This document shows positions 18,033-26,461 of a DNA stretch of 59,666 bases, one piece after another. The position numbers were made by a program, and so were the translations under genes. The DNA lies in the NCBI GenBank assembly GCA_947593585.1, contig CANQDP010000008.1:1-59666 (forward strand). The letters are read 5' to 3'. Below the pieces are notes generated by a model that was given only the letters and a program-made list of their open reading frames with translations, ran no database searches and was not told the DNA's origin. Source of the stretch: an uncultured Clostridia bacterium. GTDB taxonomy: Bacteria > Bacillota > Clostridia > Christensenellales > UBA1242. Every line of letters starts with the position of its first letter. The stretch's first letter is position 1.

Positions 18033-19145
18033 CTAATAGATGATGTCAACTGCTTTTGAAAGCGCAGTGAAGAATTGGTCTGTGAGATAATAGTAATTGT
18101 CTATAATTTCCATGCACGAAAGTTCATATTCGGTTGGGTTTGGTGCGTCCAACACTGTGATATAGTCAATTTCGTGCGAAGCCTTATAATACATTTCAAA
18201 GTTGTTGTTTAGGCAGGTGGTAACATTATAAATTTCAATAGAAGCCCACAAAAACTGCTCTTTCATAACGGTGTCGCTATTGATTGTTTCGGCTAAAGAT
18301 TGGTCAAATTTGTGCTCGCCACCAATAGCATTTGCCTTGGTGTGATAGGCATCAAACGCCTCTCCCATGTTGCCAAAGGTCGGATTTCTATCTCCGCTTG
18401 GAGTTACGATTTTTTCTGTGATGTCGCTCGAAGCGAGATTCCTTTGATAGTAAGTGTAACTTAAAAGGGACAACTCATAATCAATTTTGCTTTGCAGGTG
18501 TGCAAGCACTTCTTCTGCGTTGAAATCGGCAAGGGCAGTGTTTGAGAAATCAAGATTATAGTTTGGGCGCATATAGGTGAAGAAAATTTTAGAAACAGTG
18601 TTGGTTAGTTCGTAACTTGCAAAATAAAGGTTGTTGTAACTATCCAACAAGTATTTTAGTGTTTGCAGATAAACGCCCTGCTGAATGTCGCCCGTTACAT
18701 TAAAATGAACCTGTGAAGCCAACTCATCTGTTTGCAAATCCACCTTTAATATTGCCACTTTGAATTCTTCTAGTTTTTGCTGAAGTTCATCACGCAAGGC
18801 TCTTTCCACATTATAGCCTTTTGAAGAAATAGCATTCATGCTGCTTGAAATGAATTTGGTGGAGTTGTAAAATATTTCATTAAAATTTTCCACATTATTA
18901 TAAGGTTCAACTTGAAGCGCTTCAGTGAGATAGTGCTTCCCGTCTGCCTCATAAACATCGTAATCAAACTCCAATCTATTTTCGTTTGTGTTGAAATAGA
19001 TTGCCGAACATTCTTTGGCAATGTCAGCATAATCTGTCTTAAACTGCTCGATTGCATAGCCGGTGTTTTTTTTGCAAGCGAATAGCCCAATGCTACCCAC
19101 GCACAAGAAAATGCCTAAGATTAAACACAAAATTTTCTTTTTCAT
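18033..19145 (-). CDS. Lipoprotein of unknown function
   Basis: 370 aa with a lipoprotein signal ending LFAC (Cys24) and a Lys-rich start. The mature part is helical and acidic with many Tyr and Asn; no known domain is recognised. The start ATG 19145 lies 2 nt after the upstream gene's stop, behind GGGG. Both genes of the pair are exported, contain long amphipathic helices of similar length and lie ahead of gltX, so they may form an envelope complex. No catalytic motif is seen. Confidence 0.7.
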   Translation of the reverse strand: MKKKILCLILGIFLCVGSIGLFACKKNTGYAIEQFKTDYADIAKECSAIYFNTNENRLEFDYDVYEADGKHYLTEALQVEPYNNVENFNEIFYNSTKFISSSMNAISSKGYNVERALRDELQQKLEEFKVAILKVDLQTDELASQVHFNVTGDIQQGVYLQTLKYLLDSYNNLYFASYELTNTVSKIFFTYMRPNYNLDFSNTALADFNAEEVLAHLQSKIDYELSLLSYTYYQRNLASSDITEKIVTPSGDRNPTFGNMGEAFDAYHTKANAIGGEHKFDQSLAETINSDTVMKEQFLWASIEIYNVTTCLNNNFEMYYKASHEIDYITVLDAPNPTEYELSCMEIIDNYYYLTDQFFTALSKAVDIIY

Positions 19146-19147
19146 AT

Positions 19148-20008
19148 TTAAACCCCATATATTTGCTTGAAATAGAAACCAACCACTTGCTCAAGCACGG
19201 AAGATGAAGCACTTCCTTTTTCTGCATTAGATTTCAAATTTTTTGCAAATTCATCTTTATTGCAAAGATTATATTTTTCAATGAAAATGTTTATGTTGTG
19301 AGAAAAGCTATTTTCACCGGCGTCAATGAAAGAATTTTTGATTTTAAAGCACCTGTTTAAATAGTCCATATTGGCTTCATTTGCGCTGCTTATTCTCTTC
19401 AAATTCCCAACTGAAACAACGGAAGAGAACATTGATTGGCAAGCGCGAGAATAAAGGTCTATCATGGTGAATTTCAAATCAACGGCGGTGTTCAATTCAA
19501 ACACATCTAGCGAGGAACTAAATGCAAGCAAAAAGTTTGCATAGTCAATGAAATAATTTGCAAAATATTGATAAACTGAATCCGCTTCAGTTGAGAAAGC
19601 CATTTCAGGAAGGGCGGCAGTGGTTTTGTTTAGATATTCATCCATAGCGTCTAAAGTGTTTTGCTTGCTGTCCATTAAAATGCCATAAAGTGAACGAATT
19701 TCTTTTTCTTTATATTTCTTTTCTTTGGAAAGAATTAAATAGTTGTTTAAGCTATCAAGTGCAGCATCCAAGTTTGCGTTTGTGGCGTCAATAAGTTCAA
19801 AACGGTCGTCATCAATCAAGGTGTTTTGCTCTATGGCAGCTTGCACATCGGTTAGTTTGCCATTAAAACTTTCGTCATGCGAAAAGGCGTATAGATTATC
19901 AAAATAATTGATTGGTGGGTTTAGGCGAGAATAAAAGAAATACACCGTCCCCCCAACAGATGCAACCAAAACAATAACTATTAAAAGCACCTTTAAAAAC
20001 TTTTTCAT
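19148..20008 (-). CDS. Exported/membrane-anchored helical protein, unknown
   Basis: 286 aa, one N-terminal membrane helix (MKKFLKVLLIVIVLVASVG...), then a helical extracellular domain (for example LNNYLILSKEKKYKEKEI). No signal peptidase lipobox is visible, so it is probably membrane-anchored. It is first in a three-gene operon with a lipoprotein and gltX. The ATG is 6 nt after a TATAAT box at 20015-20020, so the mRNA should be leaderless. Family unrecognised; topology and co-operon structure are the only clues. Confidence 0.68.
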   Translation of the reverse strand: MKKFLKVLLIVIVLVASVGGTVYFFYSRLNPPINYFDNLYAFSHDESFNGKLTDVQAAIEQNTLIDDDRFELIDATNANLDAALDSLNNYLILSKEKKYKEKEIRSLYGILMDSKQNTLDAMDEYLNKTTAALPEMAFSTEADSVYQYFANYFIDYANFLLAFSSSLDVFELNTAVDLKFTMIDLYSRACQSMFSSVVSVGNLKRISSANEANMDYLNRCFKIKNSFIDAGENSFSHNINIFIEKYNLCNKDEFAKNLKSNAEKGSASSSVLEQVVGFYFKQIYGV

Positions 20009-20014
20009 ACAATC

Positions 20015-20043
20015 ATTATAATAATTTGAAATTTTAAAGTCAA
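20015..20043 (-). promoter_or_regulatory. Promoter of gltX operon
   Basis: Minus strand TTGACT (20038-20043), 17-nt spacer, TATAAT (20015-20020), 6 nt before ATG 20008. Confidence 0.8.
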
Positions 20044-20088
20044 TAAATAATTTATATTTAATTAAAATAAATTTGGCGGGGTTTTTGT

Positions 20089-20116
20089 TTGTTTTTTTTG
20101 AAAATGTTGGTATAAT
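20089..20116 (+). promoter_or_regulatory. Promoter of SDR gene
   Basis: TTGTTT (20089-20094), 16-nt spacer, TATAAT (20111-20116), then 6 nt and ATG 20123; leaderless again. It is divergent from the promoter at 20015-20043. Confidence 0.65.
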
Positions 20117-20122
20117 AATTTT

Positions 20123-20851
20123 ATGAAAAATGTGTTAATTAGTGGGGCAAGTGGTGGCATTGGCAGTGAAATTGCCCGAAAATTTGCAAGCCTAGGATAT
20201 AGGCTTTTGTTGATTTACAATAAAAATAAAAAAGGAATTGAAAAGTTGTGCACCGAGTTGGCACAAATCACGGAGGTGGCGGCTTATCAGTGCGACATAC
20301 GCATTGAAGCCCAAGTTAAGCAGGTCGTTACCGATGTGATAAAAAAATATAAGCGCATTGATTGCTTGGTGAACGCGGCAGGCGTGGCCCAGAGCAGGTT
20401 AATTCAAGATGTAACCGAGAGCGATTTCGATTTCGTTTTTGGCGTTAACGTGAAGGGGAGCGTATTTTTAATAAAATATGTTGTGCCGCACATGGTGAGT
20501 GAAAAGATGGGCAACATCATCAATATATCTTCAATGTGGGGTGAAGTTGGCGCAAGCATGGAGAGTGTGTATTCAGCAAGCAAGGGTGCAATAGATAGCC
20601 TAACCAAGAGCCTTGCAAAAGAACTTGCTCCTTCACACATTAGAGTGAATGCTGTTAGCCCCGGACTAATAGACACGAAGATGAACAAAGGATATTCAAA
20701 GGCGGATTTGGCAGAGATTATCTCAGCCACACCAATAAGCCGAATTGGTAAACCGAGCGATGTGGCAAATGCTGTGGAGTTTTTAGCGAGTGAAAGTGCA
20801 AGTTTCATCACCGGTCAAATTTTAACGGTGGACGGCGGTCTCACATTATAA
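20123..20851 (+). CDS. SDR-family oxidoreductase, FabG/YmfI-like
   Basis: 242 aa short-chain dehydrogenase. The NAD(P)-binding glycine motif GASGGIGSEIA is at residues 7-17, NAAG at about 86, a catalytic Ser in INISSMWGE, YSASKGA (Tyr-x-x-x-Lys) and PGLIDTKM. This is the FabG (3-oxoacyl-ACP reductase) pattern and also that of YmfI, the elongation factor P 5-aminopentanone reductase. The LLIYNKNKKG segment after the first strand fits the latter as well. No fatty acid genes adjoin it, so the substrate is open. Confidence 0.88.
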   Translation: MKNVLISGASGGIGSEIARKFASLGYRLLLIYNKNKKGIEKLCTELAQITEVAAYQCDIRIEAQVKQVVTDVIKKYKRIDCLVNAAGVAQSRLIQDVTESDFDFVFGVNVKGSVFLIKYVVPHMVSEKMGNIINISSMWGEVGASMESVYSASKGAIDSLTKSLAKELAPSHIRVNAVSPGLIDTKMNKGYSKADLAEIISATPISRIGKPSDVANAVEFLASESASFITGQILTVDGGLTL

Positions 20852-20856
20852 AAAAC

Positions 20857-20893
20857 AAAAACGCAACAAAAAAAACGCATTTGTTGCGTTTTT
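20857..20893. terminator. Bidirectional terminator
   Basis: AAAAACGCAACAA / TTGTTGCGTTTTT hairpin between the SDR gene and convergent oapA. Confidence 0.85.
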
Positions 20894-21446
20894 AATCCTT
20901 ATGAGTGAATAAATTTATAAATTTTGCGAATTTTAGGGTGATATTATCCGCATGGTTTATCGCAAAGCGCTTTGTGCTCGCCTTGCCAAATATTGTAAGC
21001 CCAGCAATTATGGCAGAGATAATGGAAGCAATTAAGATTTCTTGAAAATTCCCGCCAAAACTAATTCTTGCCAAAATGCTTGCGCCTGCCGCACCAGAGA
21101 GAATGCCACACACATCGCCTATCACATCTGCACAGATAGAACTCACCTTATCTGCATTTTTAACCAATGATATTGCCTGCTTGCCACCTTTCACTTTTCT
21201 TGCTGCCATAGCGTTGAAATTTTCAATGCTCGCCGATGCCACTGCCAAACCTAACATATCAAAAAATATGCTTATGGCAATAAATAACACAATCACAATT
21301 ATCGACACGGCAACAAATGCTTTGCTCAAAACTAGTTCGCTAACTAGCCCAAAACTAAATGACAAAAAAATGGCGAGAACTAGCACTTTCACGGGCCACA
21401 CCCAAGATTTTGGTTTGTTTGTTTTTGGTTTATTTTCGTTTTTCAT
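20892..21446 (-). CDS. oapA: OLE RNA-associated membrane protein OapA
   Basis: 184 aa, start ATG 21446 behind AAAGGGA. Four membrane helices are predicted (about residues 20-42, 46-70, 108-128 and 138-156), with a basic N-terminus. A D-x-x-x-D pattern occurs in ADVIGDVCG at about residue 110; I recall such a motif as conserved in OapA. The main evidence is position: it lies about 120 nt downstream, on the same strand, of a ~610-nt structured RNA. OapA (about 20 kDa, four-helix) binds and holds OLE RNA at the membrane and is tied to Mg2+ homeostasis in Bacillus halodurans. Family assignment combines size, topology, motif and neighbourhood. Confidence 0.75.
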   Translation of the reverse strand: MKNENKPKTNKPKSWVWPVKVLVLAIFLSFSFGLVSELVLSKAFVAVSIIVIVLFIAISIFFDMLGLAVASASIENFNAMAARKVKGGKQAISLVKNADKVSSICADVIGDVCGILSGAAGASILARISFGGNFQEILIASIISAIIAGLTIFGKASTKRFAINHADNITLKFAKFINLFTHKD

Positions 21447-21566
21447 TTTTCCCTTTTTGGCAAAAAATTTTTAAATTTTTGCAATTTTTCATTAAAATTT
21501 CATGAAATTTTGCTGTTTTTTTGCAATTTTGAAAATTTTTTATGTTTTCGCCTAAGCGTTATCTTT

Positions 21567-22176
21567 AAAAAAACGAAGGCAACGCTTTGAGTAAACCTTG
21601 CGGCATAAGGTTCGGTTGGATTTCCCAATTTTGCACTTGCCCGTTACCAGCCAAGCGGTTTCCCTTTACGCAAAACTTGCACCGAATCGCCACTAAGACC
21701 ACACTATAATCCCCAAAGCGCCGTCCACGAACACAGCCTAGAAGATTTCCTTAACAACATCAACTATGCTTATCTTAATTTTGCGTTCAAAGTTTCAAGA
21801 GCATTGCAAGGGTTGTCGTGTACTTAAACTCACCTTGCCGTTTGGCCCTATCCCCATTTGACCACTCAAAGCAGGCTACACTGCACATAACTTTCGCCAT
21901 ATGCAGGTTCCTCTCCCAAGCGATAATTTGGCAAACATCTGATAATGTTTAAAATAATTACCCACTTAGGTCTCCGCGATGGGTGGGCTTGGGCCCATAT
22001 GCCGTTATGAGCGACCCACCTATCTTAACTCCCAGCACCAGCCCCGGTTTGGGCAACCAAAGCCAGCACCACGAACTTCATAGTTTTGCCAGCGATGCTT
22101 ATTTCGGCATCCTCGCATAGCCTAGTTGACTAGGATACTGCACCTCCGCTAGATTATTCCAACAAGGAATATCTAT
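21567..22176 (-). ncRNA. ole: OLE-like large structured ncRNA (about 610 nt)
   Basis: An 800-nt gap without any plausible gene contains a G+C-richer (about 45%) block with many short complementary segments, unlike the AT-rich spacers elsewhere. On the minus strand it has a TTGACA-N17-TAATAT promoter (22183-22211), a predicted start near 22176, and a T7 run at 21567-21573, giving about 610 nt. Hairpins visible: ATTCC / GGAAT at the 5' end, CTGCATAT-loop-ATGTGCAG near 21884-21911, and AACCTT-loop-AAGGTT near the 3' end. The 610-nt size and the downstream oapA match OLE (ornate large extremophilic) RNA of anaerobic/extremophilic Firmicutes. I could not compare with the OLE covariance model, so RNase P RNA and tmRNA were excluded by lack of their signatures. 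Confidence 0.72.
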
Positions 22177-22182
22177 AATTAT

Positions 22183-22211
22183 ATATTATCACTTTAATCT
22201 GAAATTGTCAA
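22183..22211 (-). promoter_or_regulatory. Consensus promoter of the OLE-like RNA
   Basis: Minus strand TTGACA (22206-22211), 17-nt spacer, TAATAT (22183-22188); one of the strongest -35 boxes in the window and upstream of no gene start. Confidence 0.8.
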
Positions 22212-22291
22212 GCAGTCAAAAATCTGCGGAATTAAATGCGAAATCTCTCGTTTTTTGCCGATTAAAAATTTAATAAAATGATGAAAAACGC

Positions 22292-22320
22292 TTGCTTATA
22301 ATCTCACTAAAAGGTATAAT
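22292..22320 (+). promoter_or_regulatory. Promoter of beta-helix lipoprotein
   Basis: TTGCTT (22292-22297), 17-nt spacer, TATAAT (22315-22320), then an 80-nt leader with AGGAGGG before ATG 22401. Confidence 0.75.
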
Positions 22321-22400
22321 TAAATTAATAAAAATAGGATATATTTAGCGCTCTCTCACATAATATTGTAGAAATGAGCCTAATCCTATGAGGAGGGAAA

Positions 22401-24623
22401 ATGAAAAAACTTAGAGTGGCATTATGTGCTTTGTTGGTGCTTTGCGCAAGTTTTGCTTTCGCCGCCTGTGGCGATAAGAAGAGCACTTTCGATGTGTCGC
22501 AAATTTCACTAGACAAAGCGGGCATCACGGATGTTACGTATGATGGCAACACACATGTGTTTGCAGTTAATTATCCTGGTGTGGAGAATTTGAGCGTAAC
22601 TTATGCGAAGGATAAAAATGGAGAATTTCGCCCTGCAAATCAAACAAATTTTGTTGCAGCGGGCGATTATTCAGTGTTTTACAAATTGAGCGCAGACGGC
22701 TATGAGAGTTATATCTCGCCAGAGCCAATTAGTTTCACCATCGCAAAAAGGCCGGTTAATGTGAATGTTGCAAGCGAATTTAGATGGAATAAACACACAG
22801 ACTATGCAGCATTCTCAAAGAGCGAATATCAATGGTCAATCTCAGGCGCAAATGTGCCAGTTGGAAGTGATTGTTTGGCCGGTGTTTTCACAATAGATAG
22901 TTCGTTTGACCCTGAAACAGCCGAGGCTGGGCAGGAATATGATGTGCAAGTGTCTTTCGGCAACGCCAACTATTTAGTTAATGGTGGTGCTGCTGTTACA
23001 ACGAAGCTTTTGGTTGTTGACAATGTGGTTGTTGAAAAGGGCGCAGAAAAGAAATATTTCTCCACTTTGGAAGCCGCTCTTGCGGACGAACTTGCCACAG
23101 AAGATGCAACTATCACGCTTTATAATGACATCACTTTAAACAAAACAATTAAATTAGATAAAAATTTAACAATAAAGGGCGCTAGGGCAGACCAACTTTA
23201 TAGAATTTCTGCGGATAGTGCTTTCGTTGCAGAGGACGGAGCAAGAGAATTAATCCGCACAAACAACGCTGAAATAAGGCTTGAAAATCTTGCACTTTAT
23301 GGCAACGATGTTGCAAGCAATATTTATGTTAAAGACGGCAAACTCACAATCTCTAATGTTGAAATTTCACACGGCAGAGTGAACACCACCGGCATAGCAG
23401 GTCCAACAGCAGAGCAAAAGGTTAATTCTGGTGTGTATATCACTGGCAAAGCTGAGTTCGTTATGGAATCTGGCAGAATTGTTGCCAACGAAAACGCATA
23501 TGTTGAAGGCGTTGAATTTGGCAGTGTGGATAGCAATAAATATTGGGGATATGCAAGAGGATTGTGGATTGGCTCACAAGCAACGGGCACAATTAAATCC
23601 GGCGTTGTGGATAACATTTGGCTAAATAGCAATAGTGCAGCAGCTCAAAACGTTGAAGGTTATAAGAGCCTAGTTGTTGAGGGTGGCACAATCAATCATG
23701 TATATGTTGAATATTATCAAAATTATGGCGCTAAATTAGAAATTGGCAGCGGGGCAACCGTTCAAGACTTGGCAGTTAAAGCGGGCGAAGATGAATATGT
23801 GTTGCTAACAAGTGCTTCTCAAGGCACATTCACTCACGAGCTGGCTGTTAGGGCAGATAGAGCATATTATAATTCTCTTGAAGAGGCTTTAAATCATGTG
23901 GCAACTGGTGGCACAATCACATTGTTAAAAGACCTTGAAATTAACGCAAGCCCAGAAATCACCAAATCCATCACTTTTGATGGCAATGGGCACACGTTAA
24001 AGGCTTCATCAAGTTTTGCCAATAGAAATGTGATTTACTATGCAGACGAAGAAAATCCAGATGTTAGCATTGTGCTTAAAAACATCACAATAGATGGTGG
24101 CAATGTGGCAAGATGCGTTGGAATTTATGCTGGCTCACTTGAGATTGGGCAGGACACTTTGATAACCAACGGCACTGCAAAATGGCGTGATGGCGACACT
24201 AACCAATCAAACAAACTAACAGGTGGTGTTTGCGTTTCAAGGAATGCCACTTTAAAAATGGTTGGTGGCGAAATTAAGGGCAATCACAATTATGATAGCT
24301 ATGGCAGTGACAGCGATTTGAAATGTGCTTGCGATTTGTGGATTGGTGCAAACGTAATAGCCACAATTTCAGGCGGAGAAGTTGAAAATGTGTTTGTGAA
24401 CGCTAATAGTTATTCAAATGAAAACCCTGGCTATCTAACTCTAAATGGCGGCAAGATAACAAATGTGTTTGTTGAATATGACGCAGGGCATGGCGCACGC
24501 TTGCACTATAATGATGGTGAAATCACCAATCTTAAAGTGGCTAGTGCAGAAGGAGAAGAGCAAGATGTAACCCCAACAAAGGGCCAAACATATGTTGGCG
24601 GAGAAGACTATTCTGCAGAATAA
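22401..24623 (+). CDS. Large lipoprotein with MBG-like and beta-helix repeats
   Basis: 740 aa. A lipoprotein signal ends AFAAC (Cys23). Residues ~40-120 resemble an MBG/Ig-like domain (VTYDGNTHVF, AAGDYSVFYKLSADGY). Then come two copies of a parallel beta-helix-type module. Each begins with ATITLYNDI / GGTITLLKDLEI, has NLTIKG / SITFDGNGHTL, and later ISGGEVENVF and TNVFVEYD, separated by about 260 residues; each also carries a CxLWIG-like step (ARGLWIGSQATGTI, CDLWIGANVIATI). Such folds are seen in pectate lyases and surface adhesins. No catalytic residues are recognised. It is a single-gene unit. Confidence 0.8.
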   Translation: MKKLRVALCALLVLCASFAFAACGDKKSTFDVSQISLDKAGITDVTYDGNTHVFAVNYPGVENLSVTYAKDKNGEFRPANQTNFVAAGDYSVFYKLSADGYESYISPEPISFTIAKRPVNVNVASEFRWNKHTDYAAFSKSEYQWSISGANVPVGSDCLAGVFTIDSSFDPETAEAGQEYDVQVSFGNANYLVNGGAAVTTKLLVVDNVVVEKGAEKKYFSTLEAALADELATEDATITLYNDITLNKTIKLDKNLTIKGARADQLYRISADSAFVAEDGARELIRTNNAEIRLENLALYGNDVASNIYVKDGKLTISNVEISHGRVNTTGIAGPTAEQKVNSGVYITGKAEFVMESGRIVANENAYVEGVEFGSVDSNKYWGYARGLWIGSQATGTIKSGVVDNIWLNSNSAAAQNVEGYKSLVVEGGTINHVYVEYYQNYGAKLEIGSGATVQDLAVKAGEDEYVLLTSASQGTFTHELAVRADRAYYNSLEEALNHVATGGTITLLKDLEINASPEITKSITFDGNGHTLKASSSFANRNVIYYADEENPDVSIVLKNITIDGGNVARCVGIYAGSLEIGQDTLITNGTAKWRDGDTNQSNKLTGGVCVSRNATLKMVGGEIKGNHNYDSYGSDSDLKCACDLWIGANVIATISGGEVENVFVNANSYSNENPGYLTLNGGKITNVFVEYDAGHGARLHYNDGEITNLKVASAEGEEQDVTPTKGQTYVGGEDYSAE

Positions 24624-24625
24624 AT

Positions 24626-24651
24626 AAAAACTCGCTTTTGCGAGTTTTTTT
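24626..24651 (+). terminator. Terminator of the beta-helix lipoprotein gene
   Basis: AAAAACTCGC / GCGAGTTTTTTT hairpin 3 nt after the stop. Confidence 0.85.
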
Positions 24652-24748
24652 ATGCCATAAAAGTGATCTGTCGAATTATGTAAAATATTGTCAACGAGAA
24701 TTTTGCGTAAACCAAAATATACCCGATATTTATTCGTAAAATATAATT

Positions 24749-24952
24749 ATGGAAGTTGGGAAAATTATAAGAGAATTGAGGAAAGATAAGGGGCTTACGC
24801 AAGGGCAGTTGGCAAAAATCATCTCTTCCACGCAAGATACGATTTCACTTTGGGAGTTGGGCAAAAGTTATCCAGATGTGATAAACTTGGTGAAACTTGC
24901 AAAATTTTTTAATGTGTCCACTGATTATTTGCTAGGTTTGAAAGAAATTTAG
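24749..24952 (+). CDS. XRE-family helix-turn-helix regulator
   Basis: 67 aa DNA-binding protein, essentially one Cro/C1-type HTH domain: KIIRELRKDKGLTQGQLAK, TQDTISLWELGKSYPDVINL, then AKFFNVSTDYLLGL. The TATAAT box sits only 1 nt before the ATG (24739-24748 region), or TTGCGT-N18-TATTTA lies farther up. The upstream sequence has short direct repeats (GCGTAAA / TCGTAAA) that could be its own operator. No phage genes adjoin, so it is probably a chromosomal autoregulated switch. Target genes are unknown. Confidence 0.82.
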   Translation: MEVGKIIRELRKDKGLTQGQLAKIISSTQDTISLWELGKSYPDVINLVKLAKFFNVSTDYLLGLKEI

Positions 24953-24963
24953 GCGAGTTGTTT

Positions 24964-24998
24964 AATTGGGCTTTTGCGGGTGCGAGCCCAATTTTTTT
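24964..24998 (+). terminator. Terminator of the XRE gene
   Basis: AATTGGGC / GCCCAATT stem with a 14-nt loop and a T7 tail. Confidence 0.85.
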
Positions 24999-25021
24999 AT
25001 TACAATTTTTAAATTTTATGT

Positions 25022-25034
25022 TATACTAAATAGT
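25022..25034 (+). promoter_or_regulatory. Minimal promoter -10 of the GNAT gene
   Basis: TATACT (25022-25027) with TTACAA 16 nt farther upstream, 7 nt before ATG 25035; predicted leaderless transcript. Confidence 0.5.
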
Positions 25035-25559
25035 ATGAAAATGACATTTAAAAATATTGAAACGGATAGGTTGTTTTTGCGAAAGTTTGCATTAGAAGAT
25101 TTGGAGGATTTTGTTGAATTTCAATCCGACCCCACAATGTATAAATTTCAGCCATCTGGCATTAAGAAGTCTAAAGAGGAATATCTTGAGGCGTTAAATA
25201 GATTTATTAGTCTATCTTCGACCGAGCCATTAAAAGCCATGCCGTTTGCGGTGGAATTTAAAGAAAATCATAAAGTTATTGGCAAAATAACTGTTAGCAT
25301 TGTTGACGAAAAATCGTGCAGATTAAGTTGGGCAATCCATAAAGATTATCGCGGAAAAGGTTTAGCTTTTGAGGCGTGCCAAGCGGTCGTGGATTATTTA
25401 AAGAGTTGCGGCGTTGAAAAATTTAATATCAACATTTGGAGCGGAAATGACGCCAGCCTAAATTTGGCGGCCAAACTTGGCTTTAAATTGGTGTCGGTTG
25501 AAAAAGATGCTAGGCAAAAAGACGGAGTTGTTTTTGATAGCCTAAATTTTTCATTATGA
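25035..25559 (+). CDS. GNAT-family N-acetyltransferase (RimJ-like)
   Basis: 174 aa. The start at ATG 25035 (MKMTFKNIETDRL) is chosen because upstream codons lie inside a terminator and promoter. RimJ/RimL-type features: ETDRLFLRKF, EDLEDFVEFQSD, the acetyl-CoA loop DYRGKGLAFEA (R/Q-x-x-G-x-G/A) and NDASLNLAAKLGFK. Acetylates an amino group of an unknown small molecule or protein N-terminus. It has its own promoter. Confidence 0.82.
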   Translation: MKMTFKNIETDRLFLRKFALEDLEDFVEFQSDPTMYKFQPSGIKKSKEEYLEALNRFISLSSTEPLKAMPFAVEFKENHKVIGKITVSIVDEKSCRLSWAIHKDYRGKGLAFEACQAVVDYLKSCGVEKFNINIWSGNDASLNLAAKLGFKLVSVEKDARQKDGVVFDSLNFSL

Positions 25560-25567
25560 TAGTTAAT

Positions 25568-26365
25568 TTACAAAAACAGCAAAATAATTAGGCTGAGCGC
25601 AATTAGATAAATTGAGAAAAGAAATAGCCTATTTTTGTTCACAATTTTAAGCATGATTTTGATAGACAATATGCCGGAGATAAACGAAGTTATCATCACT
25701 ATGAAAATGCCAAGCCAATTTATTGTGATTTGTGCGCTAAATAAACCGATTGTTTCCCACACTGCACTTGCAATAATAATTGGAATGCTCATCAAAAAAC
25801 TGAAATCTAGCACTTCTTTTTTTTCGCCACCAACAAGCAACCCGCACACCAGCGTTGAGCCACTGCGCGAAATGCCCGGCAAAAGGGCTAGCCCTTGCGC
25901 CACGCCCATATAGAGTGCAGATTTTTTGCCAATTGGTTTGTTTCCATCGCGCTTGAAATCTGCAACGAGCAACAACACGGCGGAAACTAAAAATCCCCAA
26001 ATGAGCGAGCTCGTGGCAAAACTCTCTTCAAAAAATGAGTGAAAAAGCAGCACCATAATAATGGTTGGAATGGTGGCAAAAATCAAATTTAGATATGTGT
26101 TGCGGTCGGCATTCGGGCTTAATTTTCTGCGCTTAATTATGCTGCCCACATCTCTCCCAAACTGAGAGAAAAGCTCGCCTATTCGCTTGCGATAGCAAAA
26201 AATAACGGCAAATAGTGTGCCAATATGTGCCACCACGCTTATTAATAGCAGATTGTCTAGGTCAAAAAGCGAGCCAAACAGCACAATGTGCCCGCTAGAC
26301 GAAATTGGCAAAAATTCAGTTATCCCTTGAATGAAGCCAATAAAAATATATTTAAAAATGTTCAC
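25568..26365 (-). CDS. uppP: Undecaprenyl-diphosphatase
   Basis: 265 aa BacA/UppP membrane enzyme that recycles the C55 lipid carrier for cell wall synthesis. Signatures EFLPISSSGHI near the start and PGISRSGSTL later, with 7-8 hydrophobic helices. The start is GTG 26365; TATAAT at 26371-26376 is 5 nt before it, so the transcript is predicted to be leaderless. Full length. It is single-gene and may confer bacitracin resistance when abundant. Confidence 0.95.
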   Translation of the reverse strand: MNIFKYIFIGFIQGITEFLPISSSGHIVLFGSLFDLDNLLLISVVAHIGTLFAVIFCYRKRIGELFSQFGRDVGSIIKRRKLSPNADRNTYLNLIFATIPTIIMVLLFHSFFEESFATSSLIWGFLVSAVLLLVADFKRDGNKPIGKKSALYMGVAQGLALLPGISRSGSTLVCGLLVGGEKKEVLDFSFLMSIPIIIASAVWETIGLFSAQITINWLGIFIVMITSFISGILSIKIMLKIVNKNRLFLFSIYLIALSLIILLFL

Positions 26366-26461
26366 GCTATATTATATTTTTAATAGTTGAAATTTAACAC
26401 CAATTCTTTTAATTAAAAACACTTGAAAATTTTTTTGTTTTGGTGTAAAATATAGTTAATT

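Noticed and set aside
20892..21446. CNNM/CorB-type DUF21 transporter for the four-helix protein
   Set aside because: No CBS domain, and the adjacent 610-nt RNA makes OapA the better explanation.
21447..22400. RNase P RNA, tmRNA or group II intron in the large gap
   Set aside because: None of the diagnostic sequences (GAGGAAAGTCC-type RNase P core, tmRNA tag/acceptor, intron GTGYG start) is present; size and downstream gene fit OLE instead.
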